Assembly: GCF_014204715.1 (NCBI RefSeq)
Contig: NZ_JACHLY010000001.1
Coordinates: 3,370,501-3,434,500, forward strand
Length of the DNA stretch: 64,000 bases
Reading direction: 5' to 3'
Origin: Streptomonospora salina
Lineage (GTDB): Bacteria; Actinomycetota; Actinomycetes; Streptosporangiales; Streptosporangiaceae
Shown piece by piece: positions 43,384 through 52,437 of this stretch. Position numbers and translations under genes: made by a program. Below the pieces are notes generated by a model, which saw only the letters and a list, made by a program, of their open reading frames with translations, was not told where the DNA came from and made no database searches. Positions within the stretch are counted from its first letter, which is position 1. Every line of letters starts with the position of its first letter.

Positions 43384-44241
43384 TCAGGTCAACGGCCTGC
43401 GGGGGTCGGCGTGAGCGGGGGTGCCGGGCCGCGCACCGGCTGTCGCCGTGGCGCGCTCCATGTCCAGCCGCTGTTGCAGGCTAGCCGAATCGCCGCCGGG
43501 CAGGAGCACGAGCGCGATCCCGCCCGCGAGGGGGCCCAGCAGCACGTCCAGGCGCGATCCCAGGGCAGCGGGGGAGTCCGGTGCAGAGGTGATGATAGCC
43601 ACGCGGTCGGCGGCTGTCAGCCCCCACTCCTCCAGCTTCCGGCGACCGGACGCGGCCAGCTCGGTCCCGGTGCAGGTGACGGCCGTGATTGCGCCCCCCA
43701 GCAGGTCGGTGCCGCCGGCCGCCTCGGGCGGGACCTCGAACGCCGCAGCGTCGGGGGCCGCGGGATCGGCGTCGAAGCGGTCGCCGTAGCCGCGCACCTC
43801 GACGCCGTAGTCCACGGCCGCCGGAGGGCACGCGTCCAGAGGGGCGCCCAGCGGGTGCAGCGACGTGCCCACGACCTCCCGCGCCGGCGAATCCAGCGCG
43901 GCCGGCAGGCGCTCGGCGTCGGCCACCGCGATGTCGCACTCGGGAACCCGGCCCGGGGCGCCGGCCACGGCGGTCGTTCCGGTGGTGAAGCAGGCCAGCA
44001 GCCACACCAGGCTCTGCCAGTGCAGCGGCAGCGCCAGACCGACCCGGTCGCCCGGCTCGGCGCCGAGGCCGTCGACGAGCATGTTCGCCGTCTTGGACAC
44101 CCAGTTGTCGACGGTGGCGAACGACAGTTCCACCCGGCCGCCGGTGGCCTCGTCGTAGGCGGTGACGAACGGGCGTGCGGGATCTGCCGCCACGGCGGAG
44201 CGCCATAGCTGCAGAGCGGTTTCTGCGGTTTCCGCGCCCAC
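43384..44241 (-). CDS. TIGR03089 family protein (truncated adenylate-forming fold)
   Basis: The 285-residue protein resembles the N-terminal part of acyl-CoA synthetases: RPFVTAYDEATGGRVELSFA, VDNWVSKTANMLVDGLGAEP, GDRVGLALPLHWQSLVWLLA. It lacks the ATP-binding P-loop TSGTTG and the C-terminal lid; the equivalent place reads AITAVTCTGTELAASG. This is the pattern of TIGR03089, a short actinobacterial family often next to LCP genes. It is therefore unlikely to activate acids in the usual way, and the function is unknown. GTG 44241 has AAAGGA 6 bases upstream. It lies 22 bases upstream of the LCP start, probably in one transcript. Confidence 0.8.
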   Translation of the reverse strand: MGAETAETALQLWRSAVAADPARPFVTAYDEATGGRVELSFATVDNWVSKTANMLVDGLGAEPGDRVGLALPLHWQSLVWLLACFTTGTTAVAGAPGRVPECDIAVADAERLPAALDSPAREVVGTSLHPLGAPLDACPPAAVDYGVEVRGYGDRFDADPAAPDAAAFEVPPEAAGGTDLLGGAITAVTCTGTELAASGRRKLEEWGLTAADRVAIITSAPDSPAALGSRLDVLLGPLAGGIALVLLPGGDSASLQQRLDMERATATAGARPGTPAHADPRRPLT

Positions 44242-44502
44242 GGGGGGTCCTTTCCACGTCGCCGTCAGGGGAGTCGGCGCCCGGTGCCGCCGGAGAGCGA
44301 TCGCGGGAGCGGCCCTGCGCCGAGCCACATGTTACTCGCGGGGAACCCGAGGGTGGCCCTACCCCTCGCGCCCGGGCCGTGCGCCCGGGCCCCTCCGTGC
44401 CCGCCGGCCGGGTGCGCGGAGTCCCGCACGCCGCCGGGTGCTGCGCGCGGGACGAAGGCCCGGGTGATACGCCTGCGGCGCCGAAGCTGAGAAGGTGCCT
44501 TC

Positions 44503-46557
44503 ATGGGATCGACTTCCGCACGCCTGTTCGCGCGCGCCACCGCGGCGCCGGCAGTCGTCCTGGCGGCCTGGCTCGTCGTGGCGTTTCCGCTGCTCGTGGC
44601 GGGAGTACTGACGCCGCTCACCGGCGCGCTGCTGGGGATCCCGGCCGTGGCGGCGGGAGCGGTGCTGGTTCTCGGGCCGGTGCCCGCGCTCGCCGGGGCC
44701 GCCTCCGGCGGCGCCCGGCTGCCGTGGTGGCCGCTGGTGCTCACGGCGGCGGTCGCCGCCGCCTTCGCCGCCGTGCAGCTGGGCTACCACTCCGAGATCC
44801 TGGTCGTGCGCCGCGACCCCGCCTCCTATGCGCAGTTCACCGCCTGGATCGCCCAGAACGGCCACCTTCCGATCCCTCAGCAGCGCGGTCTCATCGCCGG
44901 CGACGACCCCTCCCTGGTCTACGGCAGTCTGGCCTACTACGAGGTCGGCGACGTCGTCTGGCCGCAGTTCCTCGCCGGGGCGCCGCTGGTCTACACCGTG
45001 GGCCACTGGCTGGGCGGACTCACCGGCATGCTGCTGGTGCCCCCGGTCGTCGGCGGCCTGGGCGTGTTCACGTTCGGCGGACTGGCCGCACGCCTCGTCG
45101 GCCCCCGCTGGGCTCCGGCCGCAGCGCTGCTGCTGGCGGTGTGCCAGACCCAGCAGTGGATCAGCCGCTCCACCTACAGCGAACCCGTCGCCCAAGTGCT
45201 GCTGCTGGGCGCCCTCGTACTGGCCTTCGACGCCCTGACACGCAGGACGGCGCTCGGCGGCGGCTGGACCCGGTGGCACACGCTGGCGGCCGCCGCCGGC
45301 CTGGTCTTCGGGTTGGGACTGGTGGTGCGCATCACCGCATTGCGCGACCTCCTTCCGCTGGTGGCCTTCGCGGGTCTGCTCCTGGTGGCCCGGCGCGGCC
45401 AGGCGCTGCCGCTCGCCGGCGGCCTCGCGGTCGGCGCCGGCTACGGGGCCGTAGCCGGATACGGCCTTTCGCGCCCCTACCTGGAGCACCTCTCGGATTC
45501 GCTCGTGCCGCTGCTGTGGATCAGCGCGGCCGTCCTCGCCGGCGTCGCGGCGGCCGTGGCGCTGCTGTGGCGGCGCGGCCTGCCGCGCGGCGACCGCCCC
45601 CGCTGGCTCCCCGCCGCCGCCGCGTGGGCCGTGGTCGCCGTACTGGCCCTGATCGCGCTGCGTCCCCTGATCTACACCGACACCGGACACGGCGACCAGG
45701 CCACCGCCGACTACATCGGCCAGGTGCAGCGGATCGAGGGCCTGGCCGTGCAACCCGACCGGACCTACTACGAGATGAGCCTGTACTGGGCGGGTTGGTA
45801 CGTGGGGCTGAGCACCGTGCTGCTGGCGACCGTCGGCGCGGCGCTGATCGTGCACCGGATCATGCGCCACCGCGAGCCGCAGTGGCTGCTGCCGGCGATG
45901 GTGCTGTCGTGGACCGTGGTCACCACGCTGCTGCGCCCCGCCATCACCCCCGACCACCCGTGGGCCAGCAGGCGGCTGATCGTCCTGGTACTGCCGGCGT
46001 TCATCCTCTTCGCGGTGTGGTTCGTCGCCTGGCTGGCGCGCCGGCTCGACACCGGGCCCGGAGCGCTCCGGGCCGAGCTGCGCCGGGCCGCGGCGGCGAC
46101 CGCGGCGGTCGCGGGCGTGGCGGCGATGCTGGTGCCCACGGCGCTCACCGCCGCGGGGGTGATGACCTACCGATCCGACGTCGGCAGCGTCCAGGCGACG
46201 CGACAGCTCTGCCGGGCGCTCCCCGACGACGCCAGCGTGATCGTGGTCGACGGCCTCTACGGCGGCTACCTGCAGCTCCTGCGGGGCATGTGCGGCGTGC
46301 CCGCAGCCGGCCTCGCATCATCGGAACCCGAACCCGACGTCGAGCGCATCGTCGGCGAGATCCGCCGACGCGGCCGCACTCCCGTCCTTGCGGCGTCCGA
46401 GCCGCGCCACATCCTGCCGTACGTGCCGCCGGGAACCGGCATCCGGCATCCGTTCGACGTCGACGCCGAGCGAGACGCCAGCACGCTGATGGAGCCGCCG
46501 GCCGGCGCGTGGGGATTCGACGGCGACGTGTGGGTCGCCGCCGTACCCCGGCAGTAG
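44503..46557 (+). CDS. Polytopic GT-C-like membrane glycosyltransferase
   Basis: The 684-residue protein has about 11-13 membrane helices. An early extracytoplasmic loop has SEILVVRRDPASYAQFTAWI and GHLPIPQQRGLIAGDDPSLV. The acidic R-D-P-A-S-Y region after the first helices is the type of site GT-C enzymes use for polyprenyl-phosphate sugars. The C-terminal 150 residues form a soluble extracytoplasmic domain (SVIVVDGLYGGYLQLLRGMC). ATG 44503 follows GAGAAGGTG. The next gene encodes a polyprenyl-phosphate sugar synthase-like GT2, which could supply its lipid donor. That pairing is inference; the acceptor is unknown. Confidence 0.8.
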   Translation: MGSTSARLFARATAAPAVVLAAWLVVAFPLLVAGVLTPLTGALLGIPAVAAGAVLVLGPVPALAGAASGGARLPWWPLVLTAAVAAAFAAVQLGYHSEILVVRRDPASYAQFTAWIAQNGHLPIPQQRGLIAGDDPSLVYGSLAYYEVGDVVWPQFLAGAPLVYTVGHWLGGLTGMLLVPPVVGGLGVFTFGGLAARLVGPRWAPAAALLLAVCQTQQWISRSTYSEPVAQVLLLGALVLAFDALTRRTALGGGWTRWHTLAAAAGLVFGLGLVVRITALRDLLPLVAFAGLLLVARRGQALPLAGGLAVGAGYGAVAGYGLSRPYLEHLSDSLVPLLWISAAVLAGVAAAVALLWRRGLPRGDRPRWLPAAAAWAVVAVLALIALRPLIYTDTGHGDQATADYIGQVQRIEGLAVQPDRTYYEMSLYWAGWYVGLSTVLLATVGAALIVHRIMRHREPQWLLPAMVLSWTVVTTLLRPAITPDHPWASRRLIVLVLPAFILFAVWFVAWLARRLDTGPGALRAELRRAAAATAAVAGVAAMLVPTALTAAGVMTYRSDVGSVQATRQLCRALPDDASVIVVDGLYGGYLQLLRGMCGVPAAGLASSEPEPDVERIVGEIRRRGRTPVLAASEPRHILPYVPPGTGIRHPFDVDAERDASTLMEPPAGAWGFDGDVWVAAVPRQ

Positions 46558-46589
46558 CGCTCGACCGCGGAGCTATCCTTGACCCCACC

Positions 46590-47522
46590 GTGAGTGAGAT
46601 GCCCCAGAACGAAGAAGACGGCGCGCCCGAGCCGACGCCCGACGTGACCATCGTGCTGCCCTGCTACAACGAGCAGGAGCACGTGATCAAGGAAGTCGAG
46701 CGCGTCTGCGCGGCGATGGACGCCTCGGACCGCTCCTACGAGGTGCTCGCCGTCGACGACGCGTCGACCGACGACACCCTCGCGCTGCTGCGTGAAGCCG
46801 AGCCGCTGTTCGAGCACGTGCGGGTGGTGGCATTCGGGCACAACGGGGGCGCGGGCACCGTGCGCCGCCTCGGTACGCAGCGCGCCCGCGGGCGCATCGT
46901 CGTGTGGACCGACGCCGACATGACCTACCCCAACGAGCGCATCCCCGAGCTCGTGGACATGCTCGCGGCCGACCCCGGAATCGACCAGGTGGTGGGCGCC
47001 CGCAACCAGGAGTCCGGCAGCCACCGGCTGCTGCGGGTCCCTATGAAGTGGCTGATCCGCAAGATCGCCGAGCGGCTCACCAACACGCCCATCCCCGACC
47101 TCAACTCGGGGCTGCGGGCGTTCCGCCGCGACGTTTCGCTGCCCTACCTGCGCCTGCTGCCGCCGGGGTTCTCCTGCGTCACCACGCTCACGCTGGCGTT
47201 CCTGTCCAACCAGCACCCCATCCGCTACGTCCCGATCGACTACGCCAAACGGTCGGGCACCTCCAAGTTCCACTTCGTCCGCGACGCCTACCGCTACCTC
47301 CTGCAGGTACTGCGGATGGTCATGTACTTCAATCCGCTCAAGGTCCTGATGCCGCTCGCGCTGTGGCTGCTGGGCATCGGTGCGGCCAAGTTCGTCTTCG
47401 ACCAGGTCCGCGAGCCGCTCTACCTCCCCAACAACACGGTCATGCTGCTGACCAGCGGGCTCATCGTGGCGGCGCTGGCCCTGCTGGCCGACCTGATCGT
47501 GCGCTCGCGCGACGGTTCCTGA
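46590..47522 (+). CDS. GT2 polyprenyl-phosphate glycosyltransferase (DPM1/ArnC-like)
   Basis: The 310-residue enzyme should move a sugar from a nucleotide to polyprenyl phosphate on the cytoplasmic face. It has VTIVLPCYNEQEHVIKEVER, VLAVDDASTDDTLALLREAE, FGHNGGAGTVRRLGTQRARG, the metal site VVWTDADMTYPNERIPELVD, DLNSGLRAFRRDVSLPYL, KRSGTSKFHFVRDAYRYLLQ and two C-terminal membrane helices, as in ArnC/GtrB-type enzymes. GTG 46590 or ATG 46599 could be the start; neither has a strong ribosome-binding site. It lies between the GT-C gene and a GT4 gene with 7-32 base gaps, so the three form an operon. Confidence 0.9.
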   Translation: MSEMPQNEEDGAPEPTPDVTIVLPCYNEQEHVIKEVERVCAAMDASDRSYEVLAVDDASTDDTLALLREAEPLFEHVRVVAFGHNGGAGTVRRLGTQRARGRIVVWTDADMTYPNERIPELVDMLAADPGIDQVVGARNQESGSHRLLRVPMKWLIRKIAERLTNTPIPDLNSGLRAFRRDVSLPYLRLLPPGFSCVTTLTLAFLSNQHPIRYVPIDYAKRSGTSKFHFVRDAYRYLLQVLRMVMYFNPLKVLMPLALWLLGIGAAKFVFDQVREPLYLPNNTVMLLTSGLIVAALALLADLIVRSRDGS

Positions 47523-47529
47523 GACGCCC

Positions 47530-48681
47530 GTGCGCATCAGCCTGGTCGGCCCCGCCCACCCCTACAAGGGCGGCGGTGCGCGCCACACCACCGAACTGGC
47601 CCACCGGTTGGCCGCGCGCGGGCACGAGACGGTCGTCGAGACGTGGCGGGCCCAGTATCCGGCGCTGCTGTATCCCGGCCGCCAGACCGTGCCCGCGCCC
47701 GAGGGCGAACCGTTCCCCGCCACCCGGCGCGACCTCGCCTGGAACCGGCCCTGGGGATGGTGGCGCGCCGGCCGCCGCATGGGCGCGGCCGCCGACCTGG
47801 TCGTGGTCACCGTGCTGATCCCCGCCCAGGCCGTGCCCTACCTGGGCGTCCTCGCCGGTGTCGGCGGGCGGGCGCGCACGCTGGCGCTGTGCCACAACGT
47901 GCTGCCGCACGAGCGCCGACCGGCCGATACCGCCCTGATGCGCACCCTGCTGCGGCGCGTGGGCGGGGTGCTGGCGCACTCGCCCGAACAGGCCCGCGCG
48001 GCCTGCGGGCTCGCCGGCGAGGACGTTCCCGTGCGCTGGGCCCCGCTGCCGCCGCACCTGCCCCGCGCCCGGGACGCGGACCGCGCCGGCGAGGGGGGCG
48101 CCTCCGGCGACGGCGGTGGGGAGAGCGGCCCGAACGGCGGCCGATCCGGCGGCCTGCGGCGCAACCTGCTGTTCTTCGGCCTCGTCCGGCACTACAAGGG
48201 CGTCGACGTCCTGCTGCGCGCCTTCGCCCGGAGCGCGCCCCCCGACGTCGGCCTCACCGTCGCCGGCGAGTTCTGGGGCACGGCCCCGGAGCTGCGCGGT
48301 CTCGCGGCCGAGCTGGGGATCGCCGACCGCGTGGACTTCCGCGAGGGCTACGTGCCCGCCGACGAGCTGCCCGCTCTGTTCGCCGGAGCCGACGCGCTGG
48401 TGCTGCCCTACCGGTCGGCGACGGCCACCCAGAACGTGCACCTGGCCCACGAGCACGGGCTGCCGGTGATCGCCACGCGCGCGGGCGCGCTGGCCGATGC
48501 GGTGGCCGACGGGAAGGACGGGCTGCTGTGCGCCCCGGACGATCCCGCCGACCTCGCCGACGCGCTGCGCCGGTTCTACGCGCCCGGTGCGGCCGAGCGC
48601 CTGCGGGCCGCCGTGCGCCCGGCCGACCCCGGCCCGCTATGGGACGGCTACATCGACGCGCTGCTCGGCGAGCGGGACTGA
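47530..48681 (+). CDS. GT4 family glycosyltransferase
   Basis: The 383-residue GT-B enzyme begins MRISLVGPAHPYKGGGARHT, with the Gly-rich loop of GT4 acceptor domains. It contains DLVVVTVLIPAQAVPYLG, ALCHNVLPHERRPADT and VLAHSPEQARAACGL. After a low-complexity Gly/Ser insertion (about residues 180-205) it has LLFFGLVRHYKGVDVLLRAF, VGLTVAGEFWGTAPELRGLA, FREGYVPADELPALFAGADA and TATQNVHLAHEHGLPVIATR. GTG 47530 is 7 bases after the preceding stop. It closes the polymer cluster on this side. Donor and acceptor are unknown. Confidence 0.88.
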   Translation: MRISLVGPAHPYKGGGARHTTELAHRLAARGHETVVETWRAQYPALLYPGRQTVPAPEGEPFPATRRDLAWNRPWGWWRAGRRMGAAADLVVVTVLIPAQAVPYLGVLAGVGGRARTLALCHNVLPHERRPADTALMRTLLRRVGGVLAHSPEQARAACGLAGEDVPVRWAPLPPHLPRARDADRAGEGGASGDGGGESGPNGGRSGGLRRNLLFFGLVRHYKGVDVLLRAFARSAPPDVGLTVAGEFWGTAPELRGLAAELGIADRVDFREGYVPADELPALFAGADALVLPYRSATATQNVHLAHEHGLPVIATRAGALADAVADGKDGLLCAPDDPADLADALRRFYAPGAAERLRAAVRPADPGPLWDGYIDALLGERD

Positions 48682-48876
48682 GCCCGGCCGCGGGACCGCA
48701 GCCGGTGCCGAGCGCGGCCGCTGGGGGCGTCGCGCGCGCCGGTCGCACCGCGTCGGCTCGTGTACCGCGCGGACCCCGCCGGACGTGCGCCCCCGGCGGA
48801 TCCCGCGCGGGCGATCGCGCGGTCGACGGCGTCGTCGGGCCGCGCCGCTCCGGGGGACTGATCTAGTGTGTTGCCC

Positions 48877-50022
48877 ATGACGTTCGACGGGTTCGACACG
48901 CAGGCCATCCACGCCGGGCAGGAGGCCGACGCCGAAACCGGCGCGGTCGCGGTCCCCATCTACCAGACGAGCACCTACGCCCAGGACGGCGTCGGCGGTC
49001 TGCGCAGCGGCTACGAGTACTCTCGCACCGCCAACCCCACCCGCGGTGCGCTGGAGGAATGCCTGGCGGCGCTGGAGTCGGGCATCCGGGGTCTGGCGTT
49101 CGCCTCGGGCATGGCCGCCGAGGACACCCTGATGCGCACGATCGCCGGGCCCGGCGACCATGTGATCATCCCCGCCGACGCGTACGGCGGCACGTTCCGG
49201 CTGTTCTCCACGGTGCTGGAGCGCTGGGGCGTGGAGTGGGAGGCGGTGCCCCAGTCGGACACCGAGGCCGTGCGCCGCGCCGTACGCCCCGAGACGGTGG
49301 CGATCTGGGCGGAGACGCCCACCAACCCGCTGCTGACCATCACCGACATCGAAGCGCTGGCCGGGGTGGCCCGCGACGGCGGCGCACTGCTCGTCGTCGA
49401 CAACACGTTCGCCTCGCCCTACCTGCAGCGTCCGCTCACGCTCGGCGCCGACGTGGTCGTGCACTCCACCACCAAGTACCTGGGCGGCCACTCCGACGTC
49501 GTCGGCGGCGCGCTCGTGGTATCCGACCCCGACCTGGGCCACCGGTTGGCCTTCCACCAGAACACGATGGGCGCGATCGCCGGCCCCTTCGACGCGTGGC
49601 TGACCCTGCGCGGCATCAAGACGCTGGGTGTGCGCATGGACCGGCACTGCGCCAACGCCGAGCGTGTGGTCGACGAGCTGGGCCGCCACCCGGGCGTGAC
49701 CGAGGTCTACTACCCGGGCCTGCCCGACCACGCCGGCCACGGGGTCGCGAAGCGGCAGATGCGGGCGTTCGGCGGGATGGTGTCCTTCCGCGTGCGCGGC
49801 GGCGAGGACGCCGCGCTGAAGGTGTGCGACCGCGCGCGGGTGTTCACCCTGGGCGAGTCGCTGGGCGGTGTCGAGTCCCTCATCGAGCACCCGGGGCGGA
49901 TGACCCACGCCTCGGCGGCCGGTTCGCCGCTGGAGGTTCCGGCCGACCTCGTCCGCCTGTCGGTCGGCATCGAGTCCGCCGACGACCTGGTCGCCGACCT
50001 GACCGGCGCCCTGGAGCGGTAG
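48877..50022 (+). CDS. metB: Cystathionine gamma-synthase family PLP enzyme
   Basis: The 381-residue PLP enzyme is predicted to join O-acyl-homoserine and cysteine to cystathionine. It has TQAIHAGQEADAETGAVAVP, YEYSRTANPTRGALEECLAA with the phosphate-binding Tyr/Arg, FASGMAAEDTLMRTI, VVVHSTTKYLGGHSDVVGGA with PLP lysine Lys200, and FTLGESLGGVESLIEHPGRM. Cystathionine gamma-lyase is a close relative and cannot be excluded from sequence. MTFDGFDTQ at 48877 was chosen as start, since homologs begin near there. An in-frame TTG lies at 48871. It is probably monocistronic. Confidence 0.9.
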   Translation: MTFDGFDTQAIHAGQEADAETGAVAVPIYQTSTYAQDGVGGLRSGYEYSRTANPTRGALEECLAALESGIRGLAFASGMAAEDTLMRTIAGPGDHVIIPADAYGGTFRLFSTVLERWGVEWEAVPQSDTEAVRRAVRPETVAIWAETPTNPLLTITDIEALAGVARDGGALLVVDNTFASPYLQRPLTLGADVVVHSTTKYLGGHSDVVGGALVVSDPDLGHRLAFHQNTMGAIAGPFDAWLTLRGIKTLGVRMDRHCANAERVVDELGRHPGVTEVYYPGLPDHAGHGVAKRQMRAFGGMVSFRVRGGEDAALKVCDRARVFTLGESLGGVESLIEHPGRMTHASAAGSPLEVPADLVRLSVGIESADDLVADLTGALER

Positions 50023-50123
50023 GCGGGAGGCGGCGGAGCGGGCGGTCGGCCGCGCGCCCGGTACGCGGAACGTTTCGGGCACGCGGCGTCGAGCGGCAGA
50101 CCGGCGGTCCGCCGGCCGGGTCG

Positions 50124-50564
50124 CTAGACCGCGCCGACGGGCGCGTAGGCGGCCAGCCGGGCGTCGAGCCCGTCGCCGTAGTCGCGGAACGACCGGAACC
50201 GGGGGTGCTCGGGGGTGCCCGCGCACGTTCCGGCGAGCACGCCGCCGACGGCGGCGGCGACCTCGGCGGGGGGCGGAAGCAGCCCTGCGGGCAGGTACCG
50301 GGTGGCCTCCAGCGGGGTCCAGCCCTCGGCGTCCATGGGGCCGTAGCGCCAGCCGCTCTCCTCGTCCCAGACGAAGCGCAGCCGGCCGCCCGCGGGTGCG
50401 CGGACGATGACGGTGGCGTCGCGGGGGTCCATCGGGTCGTTCCAATGGTCGAGTACGGAGACGCCGCCGTCGGCCAGCCGCCGGGCGACGGCGTCGACAT
50501 AGGGCTGGGGGAGCCTGACCCACGCAGGGGAGTACGGGGCGGGCAGAAGGCCGTTGTCGGTCAC
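50124..50564 (-). CDS. Hypothetical protein, possibly DUF6292
   Basis: The 146-residue soluble protein has YVDAVARRLADGGVSVLDHW, DPMDPRDATVIVRAPAGGRL and FVWDEESGWRYGPMDAEGW, then a Pro-rich loop and a C-terminal helix. The W-D-x-P-x-D-P-R-D-A-T and V-W-D-E-E-x-G-W-R patterns recall DUF6292 of Nocardiopsis-like actinomycetes. I cannot confirm this without a search. GTG 50564 has AGGA 8 bases upstream. It converges on the cystathionine synthase gene. No function is proposed. Confidence 0.65.
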   Translation of the reverse strand: MTDNGLLPAPYSPAWVRLPQPYVDAVARRLADGGVSVLDHWNDPMDPRDATVIVRAPAGGRLRFVWDEESGWRYGPMDAEGWTPLEATRYLPAGLLPPPAEVAAAVGGVLAGTCAGTPEHPRFRSFRDYGDGLDARLAAYAPVGAV

Positions 50565-50844
50565 GGCGCGGTCCTATCTAACTGAGGTGCTGCGGAACGG
50601 GTGCGTGCGGGCCCCGCTGCGCCGTGATCCGCGCAGCGGTTCGTTGGTGGAAAGCTACGGGTTCGACCGGTTCCGCGAGTGGATTGGCCCGGGCGTGTCG
50701 CACGGGTCGCACCTCTGCGACGAGGACCGCAGACGCCACCGGAGCGGGCCGGTGGCGCGCCGGGGCGAACGCGACCGCGCGCCCGGGGCGGCCGGGCACG
50801 CGGCGCTCCGCCGGAGCGGACTGCGGGTTCAGCTGTCGTGGAGG

Positions 50845-51147
50845 TCAGACCAGGGCGTCCCGTCGGCCGAGGGCGGAGCCGCCCTCTTCGCTGTCTCCGC
50901 CCTCGGATTCCGCCTGGGAGCCGTCCGCGTCGTCGGCGGCCGAGCGGTTACGCACGAAGCGGAGTCCGGTGAGGGTGCGGCCGGCGCCCGTGAAGGTGCG
51001 GCCGCCGCCGCGGCCGTTGCGCAGGGCGCGGTAGTGCCCGCGGTCGCTGCGCTTGATGCCGATGGTCGCTGCGACCAGCATCCCGAGTAGCACGCTGAAG
51101 AAGGCGACCAGCAGCAGTACGACCGTCCCGATTGCCAGGGGCAACAT
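50845..51147 (-). CDS. Small single-pass membrane protein
   Basis: The 100-residue protein starts MLPLAIGTVVLLLVAFFSVL and has one hydrophobic helix to about residue 30 (GMLVAATIGIKRSDRG). An Arg/Gly-rich stretch (residues 35-66: RALRNGRGGGRTFTGAGRTL) and an acidic tail follow. The orientation should be N-out with the basic part in the cytoplasm. GGAGGGG lies 4-5 bases before ATG 51147, a strong start signal. It is divergent from the GntR gene. I do not recognise the family. Confidence 0.65.
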   Translation of the reverse strand: MLPLAIGTVVLLLVAFFSVLLGMLVAATIGIKRSDRGHYRALRNGRGGGRTFTGAGRTLTGLRFVRNRSAADDADGSQAESEGGDSEEGGSALGRRDALV

Positions 51148-51336
51148 GTTTCCCCTCCTCTCGTCCTGCGCGGGCGCCCGTCCAGCGTCCGCGCCCTCCG
51201 GGCGGGTGGCTCCGGAGAGGAATGAACCCAATCCGGCGGACTGACCGGTCAATCGTTCTGGCTTAGACTTCTTCGTCTCCTGTTCGGCTTCATTGGATTC
51301 ATTCCTACAAGTACAACGATGCGTTTCATCAGATGG

Positions 51337-51373
51337 TGAGTCAAGGCTTTTGGGTAGACTCATTGGCACCAAT
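51337..51373 (+). promoter_or_regulatory. Inverted repeats upstream of gntR, candidate operator
   Basis: TGAGTC (51337-51342) and GACTCA (51357-51362) form an inverted repeat with a 14-base spacer. ATTGGCACCAAT at 51362-51373 is a second near-palindrome (5-bp arms). Both lie 27-63 bases before the GntR start in an AT-richer stretch, a plausible autoregulatory site. Confidence 0.4.
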
Positions 51374-51399
51374 CGGTCGATCGGCGGGAGAGGCAGTCC

Positions 51400-52197
51400 A
51401 TGGAGCCCCGGCACATCGAGATCGCGCACGAGCTCATGGAGGAGATCGATCAGGGGCGCTATGTCCCCGGCCAACCCCTGCCCACCGAGGACCGGCTGAT
51501 CGAGACCTACCGCACCTCGCGCAACACCGTCCGGCGGGCGCTGCACGAGCTGGCCAGCCGCGGCCGCATCGACACCAAGCAGGGCAGCGGGAGCCGGGTG
51601 CGCGACTACCGCCCCACCGTCCACCTGGCATCGCCGCTGCAGGGCCACTCCGACGACGAGCGCTACGCCAACTACCTCGACCGCATGCGCCGCGAGCACG
51701 GTGTCGATCCGCGCGAGGACCTGAAGGTCGGACGGGAACCCGCCACCGGGACACTCGCCCACCTGCTGGACCTCGACCCCGCCGAGGACCGGGGCTTCGC
51801 CGTCATCCGCCGCTGCGACCGCTACGTCGGCACGCGGCTGTGGGAGCGCCAGGAGTCCTACTACCCCGACTTCATCGCCGAGGGCACCGACCTGGACCGC
51901 CCGGCCAACGTCCCCGAGGGGACCAAAAAGCTGCTGGCCGAACTCGGCTATCCGCAGACCGGCTCATGGGACGTCATCGGCGCCAAGATGCCCTCGCTCA
52001 AGGAGTCCTCCCGGTTCGCGCTCGGCCCCGGCGTTCCGCTGCTCGTCCACGAACGGGTGGCCTACTCCGACACGACACCGATCCGGTTCACCCGGACCTA
52101 CCTGCCGGCCGACCGCCACCAACTGCTCTACGCCGAGGGGGCGATCGAGCCGGATCTGCTGCACACAGCCACCGACGTCAACGTCTACGACCGCTGA
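51400..52197 (+). CDS. GntR family regulator with UTRA domain (HutC subfamily)
   Basis: The 265-residue protein has an N-terminal winged helix (HIEIAHELMEEIDQGRYVPG, PLPTEDRLIETYRTSRNTVR, ELASRGRIDTKQGSGSRV) and a C-terminal UTRA effector domain from about residue 105 (AEDRGFAVIRRCDRYVGTRL, WERQESYYPDFIAEGTDL, GYPQTGSWDVIGAKMPS, VPLLVHERVAYSDTTPIRFT). It should bind an operator as a dimer and release on a small ligand. ATG 51400 is a clear start. A second gene 240 bases downstream encodes a UTRA domain without the winged helix. The ligand and targets are not evident. Confidence 0.93.
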   Translation: MEPRHIEIAHELMEEIDQGRYVPGQPLPTEDRLIETYRTSRNTVRRALHELASRGRIDTKQGSGSRVRDYRPTVHLASPLQGHSDDERYANYLDRMRREHGVDPREDLKVGREPATGTLAHLLDLDPAEDRGFAVIRRCDRYVGTRLWERQESYYPDFIAEGTDLDRPANVPEGTKKLLAELGYPQTGSWDVIGAKMPSLKESSRFALGPGVPLLVHERVAYSDTTPIRFTRTYLPADRHQLLYAEGAIEPDLLHTATDVNVYDR

Positions 52198-52437
52198 CCG
52201 GCAGGCCGCCCGGCCCGGTCCGCCCGGTTCCGCGAACGAGGGGAGGCACGAACACCGACCGCTAACCGCACAGCCGGCGCCTCAGGTCCGCGCAGTGATG
52301 ACCGCATCCGGCCGCCCGGGCCCGACGACCAGCGCCCGGGCACCGGTAAGGCAACAGTGCGGGCAAAGGTCGGTCATGCCCTACCGGAAGGGGGTATACC
52401 TCCAGGCGATTGCGACCCTTTCGGGAGAGGTGTATCG

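Noticed and set aside
48682-48876. SAM riboswitch or T-box before the cystathionine synthase gene
   Set aside because: No conserved core or matching stem arrangement could be seen in this GC-rich spacer.
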